In this document: positions 1 through 14,344 of the stretch, piece after piece
How positions within the stretch are numbered: the first letter of the stretch is position 1
Layout: every line of letters starts with the position of its first letter
Assembly (NCBI GenBank): GCA_946811695.1
Contig: OX328132.1
Coordinates: 99,986,935-100,050,934 of the forward strand
Length of the DNA: 64,000 bases
Direction of reading: 5' to 3'
From: Gonocerus acuteangulatus
Taxonomy: Eukaryota > Arthropoda > Insecta > Hemiptera > Coreidae
Made by a program: the position numbers and the translations under genes
The notes under the pieces: model-generated
The model's input: only the letters and a program-made list of their open reading frames with translations
Databases searched by the model: none
Told to the model about the DNA's origin: nothing

Positions 1-989
1 GCTAGGAAAACGAATGAAACCATTTTGAAGGCGATCGCTTTAACCGTTTTCGAGAAAATTGGAAAAATAGTTTTTGAATACCGTTTTTGGTTTGTGTACT
101 TAGAATTACGGGATTCAGTTGAAACTTTATCTGCATGTTCTACTTTCATTAAAACTAATATGTTGAAAGTTTTGTTACGTTTGGAGTTAAGGAAGGGTTA
201 GAATAAAATATTTTATGGACAGACATGAAAAGTTTTGGGAAGTTCGTATACTTTCATTAATATCTCGAACACGGTTGGGAAATCGTGGTAAGTGGATAGA
301 AACTATTTGAAAGCTTACTAAATTCTCTACAAAAAAGATTCTAAAACTATTTTTGATTAGGTTATGTCAATCGGAGAAATAAGTGCTTAAAACTTCAAAT
401 ACGTCTGTTTTGTTCTTATGAACGGGTTTTTGTCGTTCTTGTTGTAATTTTTGTCTCTTTCCCTTCGTTTTTTATTGCTTTTTATTTTTCTAATTTCTTA
501 TGTTGCGAAAATGTTGTGTGTAAAACAGGATATGAAAAATGAGGCCAATTTTCTGTTGCTAGAAATAATATAAATTTTGGGAACTTTCATTAATATCTCG
601 AAAACTGTTGAGAATTTTGGTAAACGGAAGAATACCATTAGAAAGCTTATTAAATGCTCTACATAAAAGGTTGTAATGAAAGTTTTGATTAGGCGATGTC
701 AATCGGAGAAATAAGAGCTTAAAGCTTTAAAGTAATTGATTTCGCTTATTCGAAGTGTTCTTCTTGTCTGTATTTTATTCCTTGTTATTTTTTAATTGCT
801 TATAGTTGGATAATGTATTCGACAATAAAACAGGTTAAGTAAAATAACAAAAACAATTTATTGTTAGAAATATAGAGTTCCAAGATTCCAAGACCTTGTA
901 ACTAGCGGGACGGTTTCTAGTGTTGCCGACCCTTCCAGGTAAGATTGTAAATCCTACCTTTTAAGACTGGTGGAACCAAAATATAACTG

Positions 990-1153
990 TCAGGGTTCGG
1001 TCACTGCTACTTAATAAAACTACATTTTATCGTAAAAATGGTTTTAATGTGCCGACGTTTCGGCTTGAACTTCAAGCCTTCATCAGGGCTGTAAATACAA
1101 GTAGGACATATTTAACACTAATATATGCACATATCTATGTAAATATACCTAAC

Positions 1154-1184
<31 letters not shown>

Positions 1185-1360
1185 TAATATATATATATAT
1201 ATTTATATATATGCATATACACATACACATATACACGCACACATATGTACATATATATGCCCACATACATACACATATGGGGTATGTATTATTAAGTAGC
1301 AGTGACCTAACCCGGACAATCCCTACCTTGCATCATCAACGGTCAACGATCTCCTCTCAA
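990..1360 (-). mobile_element. Nested small retroelement with hammerhead-like motif
   Basis: A 371 bp insertion inside E1. It is flanked by near-identical 13-14 bp duplications, CAAAATATAACTG (977-989) and CAAAATAATAACTG (1361-1374). The unoccupied site is seen at 50461 and 59650, where E runs uninterrupted through CAGTTATTATTTTGG. It contains a hammerhead-like core (1051-1090), a (TA)n tract at about 1158-1224 and subterminal GGTTCGGTCACTGCTAC. No protein is encoded. Hammerhead plus terminal-repeat-like structure suggests a Penelope-type or retrozyme-like non-autonomous element; this is inference. Confidence 0.6.
1051..1090 (-). ncRNA. Hammerhead-ribozyme-like motif
   Basis: On the minus strand: GCC, CTGATGA, a 7-8 bp hairpin (GGCTTGAA/TTCAAGCC), GAAAC, GTC, GGC. 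CUGAUGA and GAAA are the two invariant hammerhead core strands and the hairpin is helix II. GCC/GGC could form a 3 bp helix I. Helix III has no loop in cis, but ACGU is self-complementary and could form between two copies. Self-cleavage is not proven by sequence. Confidence 0.5.
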
Positions 1361-1454
1361 CAAAATAATAACTGCTTCTATTTTAATCTTTCGAAATTAG
1401 ACTAGGGATAAGAACGGAACCGCGCTAAGATGAGGCAGTTCCTGCGAGTCGGAC

Positions 1455-1583
1455 TTTTTTATATTTATAACTCAAGGAAGAAATAAAGTATTTGAAACTA
1501 TTTAGCGAAGTTTTTTTTATTTTTGGCCTTCCGTCTATAACGAAAACCCGAAGATTTAAGTAATGAGGTACTAAATTTTATAT

Positions 1584-1641
<58 letters not shown>

Positions 1642-2339
1642 TTAGTTGCGAAAATTGTGAAATATTTTTTATCGGTGAGTCTGAACAATAGCTTAGGGAA
1701 TGATAGCGTGTAAGAAATGAAAATCGTGTTGTCAAAAACAGCACGAATTGACTATTCTTAACAAACTGGCCTCGAATTTGACTTTAATGATTTCAAAGTT
1801 CTTGAAAACGAAAAAAAAAAGACCAAATAAAAATATAACGATTATAAAACGTAAATTAACAGTAGTTAATGAAAAGGCGGAAAGAAGACATTTAAATACC
1901 AAATTTGTACATTTTCTTGGCGATGGAATAAAATTAGCAGAATATGGCACCAATAAATTTCACAAATAGGGACTAACTTTTTCTGAAAATCTACATATCA
2001 TATTCATGTGATAAATATTCAGCTGACACGCCGCACAGTGAGACAAATGAGGAAAAAAACTCCAAAATGTAATGTCCATTTCAAGAATTAGTTTTTTTTT
2101 GTGTGTTTTATCCTACAATAGTCAAACAATGAAACCCTATTCGCTTTTCCATAAAATAAAAAAAAATTGTTTAAAGCTGAAATTACCATTTTTCTTGCTG
2201 TTGTAAGATTATTTCCTTTTTTTAAACGTTATTTTGGCTTGATAAAACACATTTGATTGATCGGTGCCTTTCATCCTTTAACTAGATATGGAGACGAACT
2301 ACTTTAGATATTAACAGTAGTTCCCCATTAAAAAAAAAA
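1455..2339. other. No gene seen; (TA)n tract at 1579-1637
   Basis: AT-rich spacer with a roughly 58 bp (TA)n microsatellite. Short reading frames on both strands near 1732-1969 overlap antisense to one another, are Lys/Asn- or Phe-rich and resemble no family I know. Confidence 0.6.
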
Positions 2340-4705
<2,366 letters not shown>

Positions 4706-4759
4706 AAAGAACAGTTCGAATAAGCGATATCAATTACTTGGGAGGAACCGCGCAAAAAG

Positions 4760-7046
4760 CATACGTATTATCATTATTGCTTATTGTTATTTCGTCTTTA
4801 TCATAATATTTTTAAAATTTAGTCTTCATAATGAAATGCCTCAAATCATGTTTTAGGGTGATTCTTCAATGCACCTTTTCATTAAGAATCGAATAAGATC
4901 AATTGCAGTTCTTATTTATAAAGCGATTTCTCAAAGCATTAAAACATATTTAAAATAATAACGCCCAACTACCACATGTGAATGGGACGAGACAGGCACT
5001 CGAAAAACCTAAAAGAAATCAATCCAACGGTATTTGAACCACGTAGTTTTGAGTCCAAATTCCAAATCATAATTATTAGTCCTGAGCTAAAATACTTAGC
5101 ATATATTTTCCTCTGTATACTCTTAATTCGAATGAGACAAACGGCAATTCGATGTGATCACTCTTTCAAAAGATATTGAATTTTCCCGCTTTTTGGCCAC
5201 TCGGCCCCACTGTGGACCGTCCCTCAATCTTTTTATCCTGATACTGGGGACTGTGGAAGACTAGCCCGCGGTTAGGATGTTGCAAATGTTTAATAATGCG
5301 CAAATGTATTTAGAAGTGCCAAGATTGTCTCCAAATCACGTCATTTAAATAAAGTCCTCATTGTAGTATACTCACGAGAAATTCGCGTAGATAGAGGTGC
5401 AGAAAATAAGAAAAAAAAAAGCGTGTATGTATAGTTAAATATGTCTCTCTAATTTAAACATAAAAAAATCGAATTACTGTAGAAATATTAGCCAGAGAGA
5501 AATTGTTCCCTACATTTCAAACCAGATTTGTTTTTTTAAGTAATTCTTAAAGCATAAAAATAATTAGCAATTCTAAGGAGAATGTATGTTATTTAAGTTA
5601 TATTTCTTGGAAAAACTAGAAAGAGAGGCAATTAAAGTGTATTTAAAGCAGCTCATGCATTTAAAGAAAACAGTGTGGTGAAGAAGGATCTCCTTTAGGT
5701 AAAAGTGCCTCCTTTACAGTGGCTGAAAGGATTCTGTCTTTGAAGATTGCCGTCTTGTTACAGAAACCACACAATCCAATGTGAAAGAGTTCTCCAAGAG
5801 GCTTTATATTAAGCATCAACGAAAACAGAGAAGTAGTCAAAAGAATATCTAAATTTATTCAATACGTCAAGAAAAAAAAATCATGAGAAAAATTTAATAA
5901 TAAAACAATAATAACTAATTGCTCGTGCAATATGAACAATATACCCGTTTTCTATCTAACAATGGAGACCGAAGCGAAAAGGTTAAGCCTATAATAATTC
6001 AGTGATCCCTACATACAGGAAATCAGGTAAAACTAACGTCTAGCTGTGGAGGTATCCTCGGAAAAGTAATTTGGGACTAAAACCAGGGGTCGAAAATAAT
6101 TGTTTTTTTTTTTTTGGTCCATCGACTGCTGAGGTATTTTTTAAACTTTTACTTTTATTTTCATATTGAAAAAGTAAAAGTTCGAAAATAACTTTTTGGG
6201 TTTAAACTTAAAAAAAAAAGTTTTTTTGATTGTTATTTTTTAACTTAAAAAATTAAAGTTTCAAAGAAGTTGTTATAAAAAGACTTAATAGAAAAAAATG
6301 TAAAGGATTAAATTAATTTGTATCAACAAATATATTTTAGTAAATAAACAAAAATAAATACTCACTCTCCTCCCTTCCTCCCTTTCTCGTCCCTAGCCCT
6401 TTCTCTTTCCTATCTTTATTGCTAGATGAAGTAATACATAGATGGAAAGGGAATATTGCTTTATGAACCGGGGAGTTGAAGAGAAGGATTAGTGTTTTGA
6501 TTCCAGGTATAGCCTATAGGTAGACAGACCGGCGGCGCTAGCTTTTTTGTTTACTGCTCTTCCAAGGGTTCGCCCCTCGATGAGAGCAGCCTAAGTATCC
6601 ATCCACTTGTAAATTTTAAAATCGTGCCATAATACCAGAACTCCAAATTCTAAGAGCTCTCCTCTTTTAATGAATCCTGAAGTTCGAGGTACACTCTCAA
6701 AATTCATCCTTTTGACCTTTAACTACTAATTGTTCTATCTTCATCCTTGGGTCCTCCCTTCGGCCGCGTTCTCTTTTCTTTAAGTTGGTGGAGGGGGGGG
6801 GTGGTAACTAGTTAGATAACGGCTATTCGCTTGACAACATTTTGAGATCTGAGAGTACGCAGAACTGGACAATTAATTATTTTTGATGTGGGTGCAGCGG
6901 TTATCAATTAATTAATTCATCTCCTAAAAAAAATGTTAACTTCCAAAACGTTTACCAATACAATTAATGAGTAATTCTGTGCCACTTCCTACTTGTGCTG
7001 AACTATAACCAACAAATTCCAATGTTCTTGCGCATGCCCTTTAAGC
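4760..7046. other. No gene seen
   Basis: AT-rich sequence with A/T runs (for example 6090-6250) and no recognisable transposon or conserved reading frame. The longest frames are below 75 codons and look random. Confidence 0.5.
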
Positions 7047-7140
7047 AGTGTTGGGAAAAAATCATTCAGAATAATAAATAACATTGCTATTAAATTCTGC
7101 ATAATGAATAATATTTTCATTCATCATTATTATATACTAT
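7047..7140 (+). mobile_element. Possible hAT-type transposon end
   Basis: CAGTGTTGGGAAAAAATCATT begins a stretch of short AT-rich repeats (AATAATAAATAA, TAATGAATAATATT). CAGTGTTGGG is typical of hAT MITE termini. I did not find the opposite end or an 8 bp duplication, so this rests on one motif only. Confidence 0.25.
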
Positions 7141-7680
7141 TAACTAGCTGTTACCCGGCGTATCATGCTAAGCCTACTTTCTGCATCTAGAAAAGCAGGG
7201 GAAAAAACAAATAAGTAATATTAAACTCTAATAACGTAAATCTATAACTGTTCGGGATCACAGTTTCGAACCCGTGACCTCAGAACTGTAACCCTACACG
7301 ATTTTGACCTAGCCTAAGACACTCCCTGGATCAAGACCTACCTGCGTGCTAAGTTTGGTCAAAATTGGTCAACCGGTGTGGATTTCTATATGGAAAAACA
7401 TAAAGACAGACAGATGGTAGAAATTTTGACCTAGCCTATGACACTCCCGGATCAAGACCTACCTGCGAGTTAAGTATGGTCAAACGCTGCGGATTTCTAT
7501 ATGGTACAAATATACAGACAGATAGCCGGTAGAAAATTTTGACCTAGCCTATGACACCCCCCGAATCAAGACCTATCTGTCTGTGTGCTATGTTTGGTCA
7601 GAATCGGTCAAACAGTGTGGATTTGTAAAAGGAACAAACAGACCGACATAGAAACAACTGATTTTTATATACAGAGATAA
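7141..7680 (+). repeat. Three ~113-122 bp tandem units, retroelement-tail-like
   Basis: Units begin ATTTTGACCTAGCCTA at about 7301, 7423 and 7536. Each carries GATCAAGACCTACCTG, a TTTGGTCA...GGTCAA segment and ACAGACAGA. The segment starts with TAACTAGCTGTTACCCGGCG, which resembles the border of widespread insect RTE-type/SINE repeats. A B-box-like GGGTTCGAAAC lies on the minus strand near 7268. No coding capacity. Confidence 0.5.
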
Positions 7681-8432
7681 ACAATTCAACACTTTGGACC
7701 ATAGCTGCGGAAAATTGCCGTTAACGCTGAGGGGGAATAATAGCAAGTATTGGCTGCACAATGCAAGGCAATAAATGTTTGAAAATTTGGCATTTTTTTC
7801 TGGAATATTCCGGATATTTAGGCGAGAATTTAGTAATTTGTTTGTCCGTGTAAATGGTCCTTTACGCTGACTGAAAGATCATTGTCATTGAGAATTTGAT
7901 AAGTAGGGAAGAGCGACTATCTTGTTGCTACACTGCTGCCCATGACTGGTGATTTAGATGAAGCAGGTTGAATTTTCCGTCCGAGCATCCAGCGGGCAGA
8001 TATAGTGCAGGGATCCTAACATAAATCCCGCTTCTGTCGAGCTGTTTTGATTTACGCGTTATAGCGGATAATATAGAGTGGGGCCTGTTCTAATCTGCCA
8101 CCCCCCCTCCCACCACTTTTCTCCGACAATACCTCATACACTCTTTCCTCATTCAGCACATGGTTCACGCAGGTGATAAATTTCCCCAAGGGAAACGTTG
8201 TAACTTAAGGTGTTTCTCACGCGAGCCGGTGGTGAATATTTGGACGGAAAAGCAATTTTGTAGGGCAAATACTTCATACTATGCCGCTTAGAAAAGAAGC
8301 TAAAGAAAATGGAGGGATGGGTGTCATAAAGATATGAGTGATAGCCAATCTAACGCTTTAACTCCCCTTCCTACGTTCATCACCATTTTAAAGTTAAGAG
8401 AATTCAGACAATGTACATTATATAATAAAAAA
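7681..8432. other. No gene seen
   Basis: Mixed-composition spacer with no recognised repeat or reading frame. Confidence 0.5.
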
Positions 8433-8526
8433 GTCCGACTCGCAGGAACTGCCTCATCTTAGCGCGGTTCCGTTCTTATCCCTAGTCTAATTTCGAAAGA
8501 TTAAAATAGAAGCAGTTATTATTTTG

Positions 8527-8709
8527 TTGAGAGGAGATCGTTGACCGTTGATGATGCAAGGTAGGGATTGTCCGGGTTCGGTCACTGCTACTTAATAATA
8601 CATACCCCATATGTGTATGTATGCGGGCATATATATGTACATATGTGTGCGTGTATAAGTGTATGTGTATATGCATATATATAAATATATATATATACAT
8701 ATATATATA

Positions 8710-8768
<59 letters not shown>

Positions 8769-8925
8769 AGGTATATTTACATAGATATGTGCATATATTA
8801 GTGTTAAATATGTCCTACTTGTATTTACAGCCCTGATGAAGGCTTGAAGTTCAAGCCGAAACGTCGGCACAATAAAACCATTTTTACGATAAAAGTAGCA
8901 GTGGCCGAACCCCGACAGTTATTGT
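8527..8925 (+). mobile_element. Nested small retroelement with hammerhead-like motif
   Basis: A 399 bp insertion bounded by CAGTTATTATTTTG (8513-8526) and CAGTTATTGTTTTG (8926-8939). It carries a (TA)n tract (about 8700-8765), the hammerhead-like core and an end reading GTGGCCGAACCCCGACAG. The insertion site is the same as in the copies at 990-1360 and 49434-49797, so all three E elements descend from one already-interrupted copy. Confidence 0.65.
8829..8868 (+). ncRNA. Hammerhead-ribozyme-like motif
   Basis: Plus-strand copy with intact CTGATGA, helix II hairpin and GAAAC, followed by GTC (a legal NUH cleavage triplet) and GGC able to pair with GCC upstream. It is followed by CAATAAAACC. 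Same geometry and caveats as the copy at 1051-1090. Confidence 0.5.
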
Positions 8926-10115
8926 TTTGGTTCCAACAGTCTTGAAAGGTAGGATTTACAATCTTACCTGGAAGGGTCGGCATCACTAGGAACTTTCCCG
9001 CTAGTTACAAGGTCTTGGAATCTTGGAACTCTATATTTCTAACAATAAATTGTTTTTGTTATTTTACTAAACCTGTTTTATTTTCGAATACATTATCCAA
9101 CTATAAGCAATTAAAAAATAACAATGAATAAAAAACAGACAAAAAGAACAGTTCGAATAAGCGAAATCAATTACTTTAAAGCTTTAAGCTCTTATTTCTC
9201 CGATTGTCATCGCCTAATCAAAACTTTCATTAGAACCTTTTATGTAGAGCATTTAATATGCTTTCTAATGGTATTCTTCCGTTTACCAAGATTTTCAACC
9301 GTTTTCGAGATATTAATGAAAGTTCCCAAAATTTACATTATTTCTAGCAACAGAAAATTGGTCTCATTTTTCATATCCTGTTTTGCACACAACATTTTCC
9401 CAACATAAGAAATTACAAAAATAAAAAGCAATAAAAAACAAAGGGAAAGAGACAAAAATTACAAAAAGAACGACAAAAACCCGTTCTTAAGAACAAAACA
9501 AACGTATTTGAAGTTTTAAGCACTTATTTCTCCGATTGACATAACCTAATCAAAAATAGTTTTAGAATATTTTTTGTAGAGAATTTAGAAAGCTTTCAAA
9601 TAGTTTCTATCCACTTACCACGATTTCCCAACCGTGTTCGAGATATTAATGAAAGTATACGAAGTTCCCAAAACTTTTCTTGTCTGTTCATAAAATATTT
9701 TATTCTAACCCTTCCTTAACTCCAAACGTAACAAAACTTTCAACATATTAGTTTTAATGAAAGTAGAACATGCAGATAATGTTTCAACTGAATCCCGTAA
9801 TTCTAAGTACCCAAACCAAAAACGGTATTCAAAAATTATTTTTCCAATTTTCTCGAAAACGGTTAAAGCTATCGCCTTGAAAATGGTTTCATTCGTTTTC
9901 CTAGCCCAAGAAGCCTATAAAAAGAGTACTTACAAGCTTATGAACTCAAAAACGTAAGCGTTACGATTTTTTTTGCGCGAATTTCGCCCCAAATGCCATC
10001 TTCCAGTGGGCGGATTTTGCTGGTTAACGAACTTGACCTTTCAAATTGGACGACGGATTTTAGTACCAAATTTCATCAAAATCGGACCGTCAGGGAAACC
10101 AGAAATGAGCGAACA

Positions 10116-10183
<68 letters not shown>

Positions 10184-10200
10184 TATACATATATATATAT

Positions 10201-10241
<41 letters not shown>

Positions 10242-10377
10242 AATTTGAACTACCATCATTTTCGGTTTCCAGAGGTTCTGAAACGCAAAATTTTCTAGTC
10301 GGCACTTCCGGATTGTTTCATTGTATCAACCCTATAAGCGGGGTTCCTCCCTATGAGGGAGGGAGGAACCGCGCTAA

Positions 10378-12460
10378 AATATTCATTTGTATTGGAATAT
10401 TGTTCTCATAAATATGGGCGGAATAGGAAACGAAAAAGTAAAATAAAATAAACTTTTGTAATGTTGTATGTTTGTTAGGTTCAGCCCTCTAGAAGTTGCG
10501 ATTGTCTCTTTTGTTATCACTAAAGCCCGGGAGATAGGCATTTATTTTTGGGTAAAATAGGCAGGCAAAAAGGCACTTGAAATACTGAAAATAGGCAGTA
10601 CTGAAATTAAAATAGGCATTTATTAGGAGTGAAGGCAAAGAGGAATCTCACTCATTATTAATGAAAATATGTATTTTAAATACTCATTCATTTCTTTATT
10701 ACCAATTTATCACATAATTTGTGTACTTACTCTTAGTTTCCCTTGTTACAAGCAACAACAAGATGCTTTTTCAAAGTATCAACTGGAATAGACCTTCTCA
10801 GAAAAAGTGTTTTTCATCATGGGAAAACTTCCTCTGCCTTATGTTATCATTTCGAAATCCGGAATACCAGGGAATTCCGGATTGTCACAGCAAAAGGGGG
10901 GTGAGGAAGTAGACCTTCTTCCCTCATCCTCTCTCTTTCCTGCTATTCATTATGCTTGTGCATTCCTTCTACTAAGGAAGGTTCTGTTATTTATGGAGGT
11001 TAAATCTATGGGTTGGGAAAATAAGCTTTCGACTAGATATTTGTGTCAGCAAAATGTAATTTAACTTGTGCAACCTTTTTTGTCTTCGATGAACGAAAAT
11101 TGATTATGTGTTTTTTAAAATGTTTAAATCGCAGAAAAAAAATTACATAACGACCAAAAAAGGCTTTAAATCTTAAAATAGGCAAAAAAGGCAAAATAAA
11201 AATTGTCTCTATACTTCCCAAATGCACGAAAACATATTTATTTCTCTCTGATTCCTCGATATATCCAGTCAGATAAAAACGGCATTTTGTCTAACTTCCG
11301 GGCTCTAGACGCGTTTGACAATAGTGGGCGTTAACCAAATTTGTCCTTAAGACGTTTATTTTAGAGGAAACAAAAACTAGACATTTAAATTAACACCTTT
11401 TTCAAGCTTGATCTTTTTATTAACAGTTTTAATCTCCTTTCTAAATATAAGTACAAAACATTCGCACCCATTCCATTTTCTCAGATGAAAAATTCCATTT
11501 TCATCCAAATTATGTCTCCGAACCATTGATAAATTCCTATTTAAACTTAAAATGATTATGAACGTGCCTTACTTTAATGTTAATATCTGGACAGATGTGA
11601 ACGTAATTCTAGGTCATGTTGTAGCAGATGCTGAAATCCGAGGAGATGAAATGCAGCTGAATTCTAGCTGGAGTCTCTAATTAATCTGCATAAAGCATAA
11701 CAAGCTTTTACAGTAATTAGGGAGAACATTACAGGATCAGGTAGCGAACTCTGTATCCCTTCCCCTCCCCCCCCCCCCCTCAGCCAATTCAATGCCTTTT
11801 CCTCATTCCCTCTCTTCCTCTACTCTGCTTTCCTTTTCTCCTTTTCTTCCTCTCTTTCGCTTCCTCCTCCCCCCCCCCTAATCGAGTACCCTTTTTATTT
11901 CTCTATTCACCATAGAGCTCTGGGGTCACTGTGGCTGAGTGGTTAGTGGATCCAATTTTTTAGGGACGGGCTTGCTGATAAAAACTCGCTAGTTCTTCTT
12001 TTTTTTAGGGGGGGGGGGGGTAAACACAAAACTCTACACTCATCGTGTTTTACTTTCCCGTTTAATCTTCTTGGGTTGTACCTTACGGTAAACGTCTTAT
12101 CAGCTGGTTCCCCATTTGTATCAATTACCAACTAACTTTGGTTTAAAACGAAATCCCGAAACAAGCTGCTTACAGCTTGGTCTCATTGCGTCCTTAATAA
12201 TGGGGGGACATAGGTCAGTAAACGACTCCCTGGGTTAATGGGGTACCTAAAGTAAAGATTATTTCATTACGAACACGGTGGCATAGGGTTGTCTGCGAAA
12301 AATCAGTCCTGCATTCCGGTTGTCGAGCTTTAAAAAGCGAAATATTTCTGTGAATAGAGAGGTCCCAGCGAGGTATATAATACTAATCTTGGAAATTGTA
12401 TTTCTTTTATCAGCAGGCAAAATAAAAATAAACAAAGAAAAACTTTATCATAAAATAATA
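10378..12460. other. No gene seen; ATAGGC-rich and pyrimidine-rich patches
   Basis: AAATAGGC-type words cluster at about 10525-10625 and again at 11160-11200, same strand, possibly the two ends of an unrecognised element. From 11750 to 11880 the sequence is C/T-rich with two poly-C runs, and a G-run sits near 12008. TGGCTGAGTGG at about 11930 resembles a pol III A box but has no B box. Confidence 0.4.
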
Positions 12461-12468
12461 TTATATAT

Positions 12469-12547
12469 ATATATATATTAAGGATGTTGTGTATCTTAAA
12501 TTAAAACTTAGCTAAGAACCATCTTCAACCTTTCTGATCTGTCAAAT
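12469..12547. repeat. 79 bp direct repeat, left copy
   Basis: Begins with the end of a (TA)n tract, then AAGGATGTTGTGTATC and so on to CTGATCTGTCAAAT. It recurs with one mismatch at 14266-14344 and brackets the LINE ORF1 and the inverted hammerhead pair. It may be a long target-site duplication or the product of a rearrangement. Confidence 0.7.
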
Positions 12548-12703
12548 TTTTTATCTGGCTGTAAAATGTTTTTATCTGGCTCCGAATCAGCAAGCTGCAA
12601 GGTGGGGATAACCTGCGCAATCTACATATATGCGCACCAAGTTTACAGCCTCGTGACATTACTATCAGCAACTTCTTATCACCCAGGTGACATTTGGATA
12701 ACA

Positions 12704-13466
12704 ATGACAAGTAAGAACTTAAATCAACTAGAAGAAAGCTCTAGCTTTGAATTATTGATGAAGAAATTAGATTCTATAAGTAGTGATGTGAAGTCTATTA
12801 AATCTGAACAAGAGTCTCTCAAATCAACTATTTCTAAATATAGAGAGGGAATGACCTCTGCAATAGCTGGATTAAGAAGTGAAAATAAGAAGTGCCTTAA
12901 GACTATACAGGACCTGAAGTGTGAAAATTACAAATTAAGGAAAGATTTATCTCTCCTTCGAGGTATGGTTATAGAAAACAGACAAACTTTAAATTTGCAG
13001 TGTTCCAACATCTCGAAACGAGGATCTTTGTGGAATCATTCAGAAAATAGGAGACTTAATTAAAATAAACGTTTCAAAAGAATATCTTGTAAGTTATTAC
13101 AGATCTGGCAACCCGAAAAGCAATGCTCCCCCCATTATAGTTAAATTTAAGCAGCCTGAATACAAAATTAAATTTCTAAAAGCAAGAAAAAATATAAAAG
13201 AAATAAAAGCTACTCAGCTTGATCCAAACTTCCCTGAAGGAAAAATATTTATAACTGAACAAATGTCTCCAGAAAATCTCGAGATTTATGAACGCTGCAA
13301 GGAGTTAAGAAGCAAAAATATCTTTAAATACATTTGGTTCCAAAACAATAAAATTTTGGCTAAAGAGCTTGAAGATTCATGGCCAATACAAATCAAAACA
13401 CTTGATGTCATGGGGATTCTGAGTAAATGGAATGATCAAGAAGATACCGACATTATCATAAAATAA
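12704..13466 (+). pseudogene. Non-LTR retrotransposon ORF1-like gene, frameshifted
   Basis: The first frame starts at ATG 12704, after an upstream in-frame ATG at 12566 that would add an unrelated leader, and stops at 13063. It begins MTSKNLNQLEESSS and becomes a heptad-like coiled coil rich in Lys, Glu, Leu and Ser. Around 13010-13020 the frame shifts by one. A second open frame then runs to 13466 with EDLCGIIQKIGDLIKI, IIVKF, FLKARKN and KIFITEQMSPENLEIY. Coiled coil followed by a basic nucleic-acid-binding domain with IVKF and FLKARK is the pattern of ORF1p from L1/CR1-type elements; the same fold appears in FP-like proteins. A short deletion at the join is likely. No reverse transcriptase follows: a (TA)n tract begins 4 bp after the stop. 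Confidence 0.55.
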
Positions 13467-13468
13467 TA

Positions 13469-13469
<1 letters not shown>

Positions 13470-13525
<56 letters not shown>
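13470..13525. repeat. (TA)n microsatellite
   Basis: About 55 bp of near-perfect TA directly after the ORF1 relict and before the inverted hammerhead pair. Confidence 0.9.
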
Positions 13526-13528
<3 letters not shown>

Positions 13529-13591
13529 TGAGAAGATATGGTCGACCGTTCGGAAAACACATTTTATTTGCTAAAATGTATATTTATTGCC

Positions 13592-13630
13592 GCCAACGTT
13601 TCGGCTTGCTATACAAGCCATATTCAGGGC
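13592..13630 (-). ncRNA. Hammerhead-like motif with mutated core
   Basis: Minus strand: GCC, CTGAATA, hairpin GGCTTG/CAAGCC, GAAAC, GTT, GGC. The core should read CTGANGA; here the G before the last A is T, which should abolish cleavage. Otherwise it matches the mate at 14145-14183. Confidence 0.45.
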
Positions 13631-13719
13631 TGTAAAAACATATATGGTATAACAATGGTAAGGACAAAAAAAAAAGGCTAGAAACATTAACATAAATATG
13701 AGTACCTATATGCTTGAAA

Positions 13720-13853
<134 letters not shown>

Positions 13854-14028
13854 TAATAATAGCAATATAAATAAATATACATGTATATGGTATCCAAGCG
13901 AATACAGTACAAGTGTCATAGTAATGTTATCTCAATAGGTATGTTACTATGACACTTGTACTGTATTCGCTTGGATACCATATACATGTATATTTATTTA
14001 TATTGCTATTATTATACTATATATATAC

Positions 14029-14086
<58 letters not shown>

Positions 14087-14144
14087 TTATATTTATATTT
14101 TCAAGCATATAGGTACTCATATTTATACCATATATGTTTTTACA

Positions 14145-14183
14145 GCCCTGAAGATGGCTTGTATAGCAAGCCGAAACGTTGGC
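14145..14183 (+). ncRNA. Hammerhead-like motif, intact core
   Basis: GCC, CTGAAGA, hairpin GGCTTG/CAAGCC, GAAAC, GTT, GGC. CTGAAGA fits CUGANGA. Compared with the family-E copies, the cleavage triplet changes GTC to GTT (both legal) and the helix II loop differs, while the core and the GCC/GGC pair are kept. Confidence 0.5.
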
Positions 14184-14265
14184 GGCAATAAATATACATT
14201 TTAGCAAATAAAATGTGTTTTATTGAATAAGAACACTGGCCGAAACCCCGACGATCAACGCTTCC

Positions 14266-14344
14266 ATATATATATTAAGGATGTTGTGTATCTTAAATTA
14301 AAACTTAGCTAAGGACCATCTTCAACCTTTCTGATCTGTCAAAT
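14266..14344. repeat. 79 bp direct repeat, right copy
   Basis: Matches 12469-12547 apart from AAGGACC against AAGAACC. Confidence 0.7.

Larger units (their letters stand above)
1..1454 (-). mobile_element. Family E (Helitron/Helentron-like) copy E1, cut by window start
   Basis: Read on the minus strand this copy begins GTCCGACTCGCAGG at 1454 and runs off the window at base 1. It is nearly colinear with 48449-49891. The body contains two diverged copies of a module recognisable by CCGATTGACATCGCC and TTTCGAGATATTAATG. A nested hammerhead-bearing insertion lies at 990-1360. There is no coding capacity: reading frames full of Tyr-Ile come from (TA)n. The Helentron-like assignment is inferred from complete copies, which have a 3' hairpin, a CTAA end and no target duplication. 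Confidence 0.7.
8433..10377 (+). mobile_element. Family E copy E3, full length (1945 bp)
   Basis: The best complete forward copy. The 5' end is GTCCGACTCGCAGG. The 3' end is a hairpin (GGTTCCTCCCT / AGGGAGGAACC) immediately followed by GCGCTAA. A subterminal inverted pair, TTAGCGCGGTTCC near 8458 and GGAACCGCGCTAA at the 3' end, matches the subTIRs described for Helentrons. A (TA)n tract lies at about 10118-10242. It holds the nested insertion at 8527-8925. There is no Rep/helicase, so it is non-autonomous. Superfamily is inferred. Confidence 0.7.

Noticed and set aside
2034..2061. CACAGTG followed 12 bp later by AAAAAAACT, a possible RSS
   Set aside because: No inverted partner, no duplication; a 7-mer is expected several times by chance in 64 kb.
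11925..11960. tRNA-like A box TGGCTGAGTGG
   Set aside because: No B box or body follows.
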